The position numbers and the translations under genes were made by a program. From assembly GCF_033958435.1 (NCBI RefSeq), contig NC_134137.1, positions 171,505,501 to 171,569,500 of the forward strand: DNA of 64,000 bases, given 5' to 3'. Of the stretch, positions 37,201-49,200 are shown piece by piece. A model generated the notes under the pieces. The model saw nothing but the letters and a program-made list of their open reading frames with translations, ran no database searches and was not told the DNA's origin. Position 1 is the first letter of the stretch. The number at the start of each line of letters is the position of its first letter. Source of the DNA: Carettochelys insculpta (taxonomy: Eukaryota; Chordata; Testudines; Carettochelyidae).

Positions 37201-40200
37201 GTACCAGGCAAATTAGTAGAAACAATAGTAAAGAATAAAACTGCAAGGCACGTAGAAGAGCACGAATTGTTGGGCAAAAGTCAGCATGGTTTCTGCACAG
37301 GGAAGTCGTGTCTAACTAATCTATTAGAATTCTTCGAAGGGGTTAATAAACATGCGGACAAGGGGCACCCAGTGGACATAATATACCTAAGATTTCCAGA
37401 AAGCCTTTGACACGGTCCCACACCAAAGGCTTTTATGTAAATTAGGTGGTCATGGGATAGGAGGAAAGGTCCTTTCATGGATCGGGAATTGGTTAAAAGA
37501 CAGAAAACAAAGGGTTGGAATAAATGGTAAATTTTCACAATGGAGGGGGGTAACTAGTGGTGTTCCCCAGGGGTCAGTCCTGGGACCGATCCTGTTCAAC
37601 TTGTTCATCAATGATCTAGAAAATCAGGTAAGCAGTGAGGTGGCAAAGTTTGCAGATGACACCAAGTTGTTCAGGACAGTCAAAACCAAAAGGGATTGTG
37701 AAGAACTACAAAATGATCTCAGCAAACTGAGTGATTGGGCAGCAAAATGGTAAATGAAATTCAATGTGGGTAAGTGTAAGGTAATGCACATTGGAAAAAA
37801 TAACCCAAATTACACGTACAACATGATGGGGTCAAATTTAGCTACGACAGATCAGGAAAGGGATCTTGGAGTTATAGTGGATAGTTCTCTGAAGACATCC
37901 ACGCAGTGTGCAGTGGCAGTTAGTAAAGCAAATAGGATGTTAGGAATTATTAAAAAAGGGATAGATAATAAGACAAAAGATATCATACTTCCCCTATATA
38001 AAACTATGTACGCCCACATCTTGAGTACTGCGTGCAGATGTGGTCTCCTCACCTCCAAAAAGATATATTGGCATTAGAAAAGGTTCAGAAAAGGGCGACT
38101 AAGATGATTAGGGGTTTGGAACGGGTCCCATATGGGGAGAGGCTAGAGAGACTGGGACTTTTCAGTCTGGAAAAGAGGCGACTGAGGGGCGATATGATAG
38201 AGGTATATAACATCATGAATGGTGTGGAGAAAGTGAATCTAGAAAAATTATTTACCTCTTCCCATAATACAAGAACTAGAGGACACCAAATGAAATTGAT
38301 TGGTAGTAGGTTCAAAACTAATAAAAGGAAATTTTTCTTCACACAGCGCACAGTCAACCTGTGGAACTCCTTGCCGGAGGAGGCTGTGAAGGCCAGGACT
38401 CTATCAGGGTTTAAAAAAAGAGCTCGATAAATTTTTGCAGGTTAGGTCCATAAATGGCTATTAGCCAGGGGTAAAGTATGGTGCCCTAGCCTTCAGTACA
38501 AGAGCAGGAGATGGATGGCAGGAGATAAATCACTTGATCATTGTCTTCTGTTCTCCTTCTCTGGGGCACCTGGCATTGGCCACTGTCGGCAGACGGGATG
38601 CTGGGCTGGATGGACCTTTGGTCTAACCCAGTATGGCCATTCCTATGTTCACGTCAGCTTTGTTTCATAAGGCCCTGGCGGGAAAGTTGGGACAGTCTCT
38701 CTATGTGAGTGGCTCTCCACGTGGCGGTCACAACCCAGCCTGTCCTTCCCATATTGCTAACTGGGTGGGATCCAATTTTGATCCAGACTAGACATGAGGC
38801 AGACTCATAGGGTTCAGAGTGTGGGGGGAAAAAAAAAAAGAGAACGACTGGTCTGTGTTAATCGAAGAGGGGTTAGATTCTCCACAACGGGTTATCTGAA
38901 TTGCTCTTCTTGTCAGGTCCACAAGCCCATTCACTGTTATCGTTTATTCAGGGCACTTTATGGGCTTGATGAGACTAATGCAACCTGTACATGAAATCTG
39001 ACTCCTTCCCACTCTAATTTAAGGAGAAAGGAAATGAGAATATCAAGAGGGATGCATAACGTATTGCTACAGTTTTCTCAGGCCCGGTCAGTCCTGTTTG
39101 CTAAGTTAAGAAATGCACCAAGTTAGTGCACCTTTGGTGGTTTCAGCAAGGGAAATTTATTCACAAACTATTGGCATACTTCAAACTATTCCCATACTAA
39201 CTTAGTGGTTCAGCTCACATTAGTGCACAGACTTGTGAACCTTAAATAGAATTATCTCACGAGCCCGTGGAAGAAATCTTAGTCACTGCTGAGCTCAGTA
39301 AAACTCTTACGTTACTTAAATAAAGAATTAAACAGTCAAATATGAGTGACAAAGTAAACCCTGCTATACCATTTTGAAATGTTGGAAGCAACTGTATAGG
39401 AGACTCAGTATAAACTAACTCTGAGACCGTAGCTGTCATCCTCTCCACCCTGTTTTTTAAAACAAAAATTTTATCCACCCTTTTAGGTCTTGTCATGTGC
39501 CACACTGCAAGCTCTTCAGGACACAGACTGTCTTTTTACACATCTGCAGAGTACCTAGCACTTGATTTCCCAGGGGGGCATGAAGAAATTCCAGGGGGGA
39601 TGTGAGGTGACCCAGCCCTGCCCCCCAATCATTCCTCCCACCTGAAGAAAGAGCCAGCCTTTGCTTCCAGCGCTCACCCCCGCCATTTTACATGGGTGAC
39701 CTGGTGCAGCCGCTACAAAAAGGCAGGCTGCTGGCGAAGACCCACATGGAGCTGGCTGCCTCCTGCAACCATGAGTGAGTGTGGGTTGGGGCGGGAGGAG
39801 GAGGATGGGATTAGATGGGGGGCTGGTAGTGCCTGGATTTGTAGGAGGGGAAAGGCTCGGGTGGACGGCTCGGACGGCTCAAGCGGCTCGGGCTGGTGGA
39901 GGGGCGGCTGATCTCGGCAGCGTGTGGCTCAGGCGACTCAGGCTGGTGGGTGGGCAGCTGGCTTGGCAGCATGGGGCTCGGGTGGCTGGCCCGCATTTGA
40001 GGCAAGTGGTTGCTGGGCAGCCAGCTAGCCCTGGTGGCTGGCAGGAGGCTGGCCCTGGCAACATGGGGCTTGGGTGGCTCACATGTGTGGCTCTGGCAGC
40101 ACAGGCCTCAGGCGGGCAGCTGGCATGGGGTTCTGGCAGCCTGCCAGCTGGGGCTGCACCAGGCACCCAACAGGGGCCAAGAAAAATTATTTGTGCTTAT

Positions 40201-43200
40201 TTTTAATTTTAAACAACATTTTTATATCAAGTTTTTTTGTTTATTTTAAATTACTAATTGAATTTTTTTGTTAAAGGGGGGGTTGGATGATGGTAAAGAA
40301 GAGGTGTGGGGGCACAAAGGTTCCTCAAAAATCAAACGGGAGGTGTTCTGACAAACAGTTTGGGAACCACTGACCTAGCACAGTGCACCCCTAAGCCTCA
40401 TGTTGTGCCCTTAGGCACAATACAAATAGCACAACCACTCTCACCATAGCAGGTCTGCAGCCAGATTAGTTTAGTATGTTTAAAATGCAAGAAGAGTGAT
40501 ATATAATCACTAAGCCCATGACTGGTTGTGCTGTCCATGGATTTAGTATCTTTGGGACTCAGGATACTGGAGAATTATTCAATGACTTCAGAGTGTTATT
40601 CCACAGCATCAACTCTTAATCCTGCCAATTTAGCAAGAACTTTGTCCTTTCTGAAGCCAGAAATGAATCTTTCTATGTTAGACACTAGATAAATTCTCTT
40701 TCTACCTCTTCCCGGCAATGAATATTTTTACATCTCCTGTATCTAACTCTACTCTCTGCTCTTAAAGACCTTCCTCAAGAAAAGGATGGAGGCTGTCTGT
40801 ACCTGAGCTGTCCTCTTCAACAAAAACAAAAACAAAAACTCAGCCGAGCGAGATGTGGATGCACTGGTTTGAGAACATTCCACCATTAACTCTGAAATAT
40901 TTCTGTGAAACTTCCGTGGCGCTCATACTGAGATATGAGATTTGGGGAACAGGGGAATTATTACCAAGAAGCTGATCGTCTTTTGCAAGTGCACTGATAC
41001 ATGGCACATAAATGTCAAGGAATGGGGCTTTTTATTTCTTTTAGTGATTTTTTTTTAATGGATCAAGCTCCAGATATTTAGTCTCGGTCTGATCCTGTCA
41101 ATGTTATGGCCTACACACTGAAATTTGTCTTGTTTACTTGATGGTTTGGATACAGACTAGCACAGCTCTCTCTCTGATCCTACTGACAGAGACCGAAAAC
41201 TACAAGATCTCAACCAAACATTGATAAACCTGAATTACCCACCAGGAGAAATAAAAAACAAATCAACAGGGCCAGACAAATACCCAGAGACCAGCTACTC
41301 CAAGATAGGCCCAAAAAAGCCAAACACAGAGCACCACTGGTCATTACCTACAACCTCCAACTCAAATCACTGCTATGCATTATTGAAGACCTACAACTTA
41401 TCCTTAATTAGGATGCCACATTTGAGAAGGCCCTAGGTGACAGGCCTGTTCTCTCCTACAGACAACCTCCCAACCTTATGAGGATTCTCACTAACAACCA
41501 CAGACTGTACCACAGGAACACCAGTCCTGGAACTTTTCCCTGCAATAAGGCCTGTTGCCAACTTTGTGCACATACCTACTCTGGAGATACCATCACTCGA
41601 ACTAACCAGGTTACTCACAGAATCATGGGCACATTCTCATGTTCCTTAACTAACATCATATATGCCATATGCCAACAATGCCCACATGCCTTGTATATTG
41701 GACAGACTTCAAAATTTGTTAGAGAAAGAATTAATGGTCACAAAACAGACATAAAAACACTCCTGATTCACAAACCTGTCAGCCAGCACTTTAATGGAGT
41801 GGGCCATTCTGTTAATGACCTGAAAGTCTGTGTTTTAGTGAAAAGGAACTTTCACAGCTGTTTGGAAAGAGAGGCTGCTGAACTCTCTTTTATATTCAAA
41901 CTCGACACATTAACACGTGGTTTGAACCATGATGGCAATTTTCTAACTCATTATAGGGGTTCTTTTACATACTTGCTTTATCTAATTCTTGACTCCCCCT
42001 GCCCTTCCCTCTGCCCCTCTGCTCACTTTGATCATAATTTTCTGATTTGTCAACCTTGATGACTATTTTTGGTTCTCTGTGCCTTAAATATTGAGTCTGT
42101 TCTGGTATGGCTATGGTCTGAAGAAGTGGGTCTGTCCCATGAAAGCTCATCACCTAATAAATTATTTGTTAGTCTTTAAAGTGCTACTGGACTGCTTTTT
42201 TGTTTTGATAGTATATAGACTAGCATGGCTCTCTCTTTGATCTGCATATCTCTCTGTTACTGCTCTAGCTGGCTGAAAGTGAACAAGAATTTGCTTTAAC
42301 TAACACTATTTAGCCCAACGTCTCAAACTCTAGAGCTTCAGCTTGACAGAAAATCGGCTCTTGTTGTCTTACTTTATTGTCCACTCAGGAGGCAAAGAAT
42401 GACTGGATACATCTATCTACTGCTCTACAGTGAACAAGGCAGTTTGTTCTGAGATACCAAGATGTTAGGATAATATTTTTTACAACTAAGTATATTGCCC
42501 TATTAAGCAGCAAGGGCCATTTGAAGAGAACTGACACAAGTAAGCATGAAACAGAGATTCTCTTCATAAATTGAATATGCTCTGAAGTTCAAGGTATCCA
42601 ACATGCTCCCTGTTCACCACATGTGGTGAACAGGAAAGCAGACTGTGGAGAATGCAGCTCAGAGCTGAACAGGTGGGGCACCCCTCCACCTGCTCCGCAC
42701 GTCACCTGCCACATGGTGCCTCTGGCAGTTTGCATCTCTCAGTAATTCCATAGTGGTTTTTTTTGTTTTTTTTTTAACTAAATGGTGCCTGTCAGTTTCA
42801 GGGGACCCACATCGGTATTCCCCTACCACGGTCCACTCCAGAGTGCCCACTCAGGTTTCAGAAAAGACAGTTAGCTGTTCCATAATTGGTGCTTTTCTAG
42901 ATGTGTCACTTGTATCCATTCCGCAAGACGCGTGCATGCTCGCCACATGCACTGATTTCGGAGGTTTTTCCCTCAGCAGTATCTGTAGGAGAGCAGCTGT
43001 GGTGACCCCTGGAATGGTGCCCTCACAGAGAAGTTTACGGGGCACTGCATGCTCCTTATTGCAAGGGACTCCACTAGTGAGACAGGAGGACAGGTCACGG
43101 AAAGCACATGAGCAACAGATCTTGAAGAGCAACAGTTATGGAAAATTTAACTGTTTTTTCTTCAAGTGCTTGCTCATGTCCATTCCATATTCTGTGACTC

Positions 43201-46200
43201 CAATCAGTCACCATGGTAGTGGTTAGGAGTTCATGGCCATGTTGACTGTAGCATGGCTCTGCTTAGCCAGTGCCATCTCTAGCTTGCGGCCCAGTGAGGT
43301 GTAATGAGATGTGAATGTGTGGACCAAGGACCGCATTGTGGTTCTCTAAAATGCCCAGGACTAGGACGTGTGCCAGGAAGGCTGCCAATGACACCTGAGC
43401 TATGATTAAATAGGCTCAGACAATTGGTGGCAGGGAGACATTCGCCAGCTCACAATAGGTCCATATACAAGAGCTGATCCACTTGGAACTCCTCTGTTAT
43501 AACACTGGAAGGCCCCTCATTCATTCAGTTGTAGCTGCAAAGAGCTGCATCAACTCATGGAAGGGCTTGGCTCATTGTAGAAAACCAGGGCTCTCTGGAT
43601 GTTCACAGCATGCAAACACCTCTCCTGCTCTACCTTTGGCAGCTTGAGACAGAACACAAGCAGGAGTACGTCCTGTTCGTGGGGCAGGAGGACCCCACTT
43701 TCGGCAGGAATGCTGGATGAGACTGTAGCTGAACCTTCTTATAAAAAAAACAAACAAACAAAAAAATGTGTAAGGCAGTTCCGAAGTCATTGCCTTCATT
43801 TCCAACGTCCATCTCACTGAGGTCACCACCAACAGGAAAGTGACCTCTCAGGTCAAGTAGAAAAAGGAACAAGAGCCCAGAGACTGAAAGTGCAGGCTGG
43901 TGAGTACAGATAGGACCAAGGTAAGGTCCCACTGCAGGACAGGATCCCAAACTTGTGGGTAAAGCCTCTCCAGAACTTGATTGTCAAGTCATTAGAGACT
44001 ATCTGACCTTGAATCGGCAGATGGAAAGCAGTAGACAGCCACCGAGTGTCTCTGGATAGAAGAGTGCGCTAGGCCTTGTCTCCTGAGCTGCAGTACAAAG
44101 TCCAAAATGGCTTCTACTGAGAAAGTGAGGGACACATGCTGCACTCTAACATTCAGCAGGAAGACCTCATCCTCTTGGCCAGATAAGTTTGTCTTGTGGG
44201 TAGTTTCCTGCTCCCCTAGAGAACCTGCTGGACCTCCTCCGAGCACATATACTCCTCCAGGTTTAACCATGGAGTAGGCATGCTGTGAGGTGTAGAGACT
44301 CCAGGATGGAGTGCAGGAGCCAGGCCCAGATAGATGGCAAGGGATCAGGAAGGGGCTACCGCCATGTTCATAAGTATGTTGAACCAGTGCTGGTGAGGCT
44401 TCGCTGGGGTGATCTTGACAACCCCCGCTCTCTCCCTCTTGCTCTTTACTAGGACCTGGCTGATGAAGAGGATAGGTTGAAATGTGTACACCATGACAGG
44501 AGGAAGGCATGAATGGGCGGCGTATCAGTCTCCCACATCCAGGGAGTGAATGATGGAGGTCAGGGAGACCTTGCAGAACTTCAACTTTTGCAAGTTGAAT
44601 CCTTTCAAGTCCAGAATGGGCTGCAGCTTCCCTTTGGGATCAAAAAATACTGGAAATAAAGCCCTTAGTACTCAGGAGGAACTCTGTCCACTGCCACGAG
44701 CTGTGGCAAGCCTTCCACTTCCTCTAAAGGAGTTTCTTGTGAGAGAGGTCCCTGAAGAAAGAAGGGGAAAGTGAGTGGAGGAAGTAGAAAATAAACTGAA
44801 GGGTGTACCCCAGTGCCACTGTCTGGAGAACCCACTGGTTTGAGGAGATGCAGGTCCAAGCAGGGAGGAAACAAGAAAGATGGTTGGAAAAAAATGGGAA
44901 AGATGGAGCTTGGTAACAGACTCAGACTGTTCTCAGGTGTACCATCAAACCATGCACTGGACTCCTTGCCTACCACAGGCTGAGCCCGACTGGGCAGAGG
45001 AGTGTGGCTTAGGCACTGGTTATAGCCCTTGCTCCTCTTGGAATAGGATTCTTGCCCTGGTTGGCTTCTTCAGCTCTGCAGTTGCTGAGTTCAAACTGCT
45101 TGCAGGTTGGGGCAGGGATGAGGTGAGGGGGAAAAGAGGGCTGGTGACACTGTTCTTGCCAGTGGGTGCATGCCTCCACAGGCTGTACCAGGGCACCGCA
45201 GAACTGCACTCTGACTCCTGCTGTCAGTGCCCCATGACCAGGAACCGAAAAGGGTTGCTGGGGGCCTGCCTCTCAGTGTACTAGGTGCATTTGCTCCACG
45301 CTCGTTGAGCACTGATGGGACAGTCCCTGAGATCGAGAAAGGTGCTGCTGAGATGGGGACTTGCACAGAGGTCCCAAAGTAGGTTTTCCCTTAGGCCGAG
45401 GAACCACAAAGCTGGTGTGGACAGCACTGATAGTGCCAGGATACCCTGAGTTGACTGTAGGACCTTAGATGATGATGGGACATCCATCTGTTGAAGGCCC
45501 TCATTGCTGTGTGATAAAGTAGGCCTTACTGCTTGACTTGAGCTGTACCCAGGACCCCAATGAAAGCTGAGCCAGTCAACACGGGTATTGGCTCTCCGCA
45601 ATCCCTTCCCTTTCCCTTACGGGAGGTGGGAGACCTTCCCTTCACAAGCTTCTTAGACTTCTTGGAAGGAACTATGGAGGAAGGTCAGAGCCAGCTGGAA
45701 GATGGTGCCAGGGGACACTCCACACTGAGGCTGCTGTGCTCGGGGCCAAATGGGACTTCTGCTCCAGTGCTGGAATTAGTGTTGACTCCACCAGGAGAGC
45801 CTGGAAATGAACGTCCCTCTCCCTCTCTGTTCTGGGTTTAAACAACTTACAAATGCAACACTTGTCACTGATAAAACTTTCTTCCAAAGACCTCAAGCAG
45901 CTGCTACAGAGATCGCTGATGGGCGTAAGGCACTTACAGCAATCACTTGGCTGAAACCCGGGACCCGGGCAGAGCAAAGTCCTGTTTGGGACAAACTAAT
46001 TCTAACTAACTACTAAGGGATGACTAACTACGAATTACAATCTATTTTGCAGGACAAGAGGCTGTAAGACAGAACGATGCTAACAACTCTAGCAACAAGG
46101 CAGCAGAAATTTCCATCAGTGGCACTGGTGGGAAGAAGGAACTGGGTGGCGGGGGGGACATGTGGCAGCCCTTATGAAGGTGCCACTCCAGGGGTCTCCA

Positions 46201-49200
46201 GACCCACTATGTACATTAAAGAGAAAAGCTTGACAACAGTGCATGGGGTGAGCATGCGTACCTAATGTGGAATGGACATGAACAAGCACTCAAAAAAGCT
46301 GCTGCCGCCGCCTGTCTCTGGGCAGGGATCCTTGATCCACTCCTTTCTGATCAGCAGTTTTAAGGCTTATGGACCCCTGCCTTACATCATATGATCCTCA
46401 GCAAGGCAGTGTGCTACCCGCCTGTGACTGTGCTCTACTTTCTCTCTGAGGGCCATGACAGCGGTAATTTCCCAGTAATCAAAAGAAGTTTTTGTCTAAG
46501 GGGGCACATTCATTTTTAAAGAAAAAGCTTCCCATGGAGAAAAAGTATAAAAATAAATAAGATTCAAATCTACTCAAAACATATTAGGAAATAACCATCA
46601 GTCTTATGGGACCAAAGTGCTTCCAATCCTTCCGGAAGATTGGGGGCCTCTTGGACAAAAGTTAACATCAGTTTCCCGTGTCACTTCAAACTCAGCCTTT
46701 GCATGCCAAGAGTTCTTGCTTTGAGCCTTGGGAAAACCCACTTTGAAGCAGCATATGTAAAACACTACAGGGGTAGAATATCAGGAGAGTTGTTTGGTCT
46801 CAGTGACTCACCTTGGTCTCTCCACAAGTGTTTAGTTCCTGGAGAAGCAATGGTAATCCTCCCCCAGGTGGAGAAGAACACATTCATACATTTAACACAC
46901 AGATACTGAAGGTAGTTACAATATCGGTGGCAGTGATTCTGTGAACACCAACACGGCAATTTGAATCCAGTGTGGTTCTTTGTGTGTTGTCATGACCATC
47001 AATTATTCTGCATCACCTGAGGTGTATTATATCTGGGATACCATCAGTCCTATCTCTTATCATAGGACTGGAAGAGACCTCAAGAGGTCATTGAGTCCAG
47101 TCCCCTGCACTCACAGCAAGACCTACCACCACCCCTGACAGACTTTTTTTTTTTTTTTTAAATCTAACCTGCCCCAGACACTTAAGGGCCCCCTCAGGGA
47201 TTGAGCTCACAACCCTGGGTTTACAAGGCCAATGCTCTAGCCACCCAAGCTATCCCTTCCCCTCTACAATCACCCCTGTCAGCCACATGAAAATGGTTGC
47301 CATGCATAAGCATTACAATACTCAGTACACCCTCATAACCCCCCAAAAAAGTTACAAAGCACAAATCTGAACAGTTTTTTTTTCTTGAGCTTGCTTTTTT
47401 AAGTTATCTTTCAGCTGAGAGCTGGAATGGGAAAAACACCAGGTTAAAAGAAATATTTCTCACTATAAGTGACCAAAACAACCAGTCAGAATGGAATAAC
47501 AACTAGGTTAATATTCTTATATTCATAACACAAATGACAGCACTTGCCCTGCTAAGTTTGTTAGGCTATGTCACTTTCTTCATTATAAACCACAATTAAA
47601 CTGAATGCTCTGTCAGCTCCTCCATTACAGGCCATTAGCACTGTTAAAGCTGAAGTCGTATTTACATTGTACACCTTGACTTTCACAGTTTAATTTCTCA
47701 CAGATTTTAAATGTACAGTACAGATGTGGCCAAACTTACTGGCCCTCCAAGCGGCATTCGACAATCTTCAGAAGTTTGAGAGGTGGAGTGGGCATGCCGG
47801 GGCCGCTGGGGCTTCAGCATCATAGGAGGTGCTGGATGGGGCTCAGGGCTTCAGCCATGTGCCTGATGAAGTCCCAAGCCATGGCAGGTGTGCCCTGTGG
47901 GGCTGAAGACCGGAGACCCCTCCTCCTGCTGGGCAGAAATCCCTGCCCCACCACCCCACTGCAAGGCAGTGAGCCTGAGCTCCACTGCCGCTGTCTGGCA
48001 GGTGGAGAATGTGGGGCAGCAGAGAAGGATCCATGAGCTGCACTTTAGTGGTTAAAGAGCCACATGTAATCTGCAAACCACAACTGGGCCACCTCTGATA
48101 AAGGCAGCTTCAAACTAGCACATAAAATGCTATAATTGGATGGCATCTAGGGTTTTACGCAACTGCTACATTCCTTCTGGAGTATAAGTATAGGATATCC
48201 AATAGACCATGGTTCCCCAAACTGGGGGGCTTGCCCCTCTGGAGAGGGTGTGAAGAAATTCCAAGGGGGGCTGTGAGGCAACCTAGCCCCTGTCCCCATC
48301 ATTCCCCTCACCCAAAGAAAAAGCCGGCCTTTGCTTCCGGCTCCCAGCCCCTGCCATTTTACGTGGGGGACCCAGCGCAGCCACTATAAAAAGCAGGCAG
48401 CTGACGAAGACCCACATGGAGCTCGCTGCGTCCTACAAAGGGGAGTGAGTGTGGGTTGGGGAGGGGAGGGGAAGGAGGAGAAGGACGGGGTCAAATGCGG
48501 GCTGGTGGTGCCCAGCTTGCGGGAGGGGCCGAAGTGAGTGAGGCACTGGTGGTTCCTGGCGTTGGGGGTGCGGGGGGGTGGCTTGGGCAGGGGGGCTCGT
48601 GGGGCCAGCTTGCTGGGCTCATGGGGCTTGGGTGGTTGGCCCCAGCATTGCAGGGCCTGGGCTGCTCATGCTGGCTAGAGCTTGGTCAGCTTGGACGGGT
48701 GGCTCTGGCAGCGCACAGCTCAGGAGGGCGGGCAGGAGGCTGGCATGTGGCTCAGGCAGCTGGGGCTGCACAAGGCACCCACAAGGGGCCAAGAAAAACT
48801 ATTTTTGCTTATTTTTAATTTCAAATAACATTTTTATATCAAGTTTTTGTGTTTGTTTTAAATTGCAAATTGAATTTTTTCTTAAAAGGGGGGTTGGATG
48901 ATGGTAAACAAGATGTGGGGGGGAGTATGAGGGTTTCTCAAAAATCAAAAGGGGGGGCATGATGCCGAAAAGTTTGGGAACCACTGCAATAGACAATACA
49001 GACATTTTGAAATCTTATCTGTTTTAAACAGTTGTACAGTAGACAATTCTCCATGCTTATTAATTTCTTTCATAAATTAAGAGCCTAAATTTGCAAACCA
49101 ACCTTTGATGACACAGGAAGGCCATTCTCTCAGTGAAGTCAATACCACTACTTGAGTGAGTAAAAGTTTGCTGGGCTGTGTTCTCAAATGTTAAAGAGGG

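Larger units (their letters stand above)
35440..38652 (+). mobile_element. CR1 LINE, nearly full ORF2, lightly decayed
   Basis: Contains endonuclease and reverse transcriptase coding sequence in order, then a 3' UTR ending in the CR1 signature (TCTAACCCAGTATGGCCATT then CCTATGTTC). The left limit is uncertain because the 5' UTR/ORF1 part is short or absent. It has only a handful of coding lesions, so it is one of the younger insertions here. Confidence 0.85.

Noticed and set aside
39775..40206. 143-codon frame and opposing frames rich in G, A, R, P
   Set aside because: Products of the GC-rich repeat core of the hAT element; overlapping frames are open on both strands, which is typical of low-complexity sequence.
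45560..45841. Open frames in the DIRS B region as host exons
   Set aside because: Surrounded by DIRS remnants and inverted repeats; better explained as decayed element sequence.
47210..47268. Functional tRNA gene
   Set aside because: Box A and B are degenerate and the sequence continues into a CR1-like tail, so it is a SINE head.
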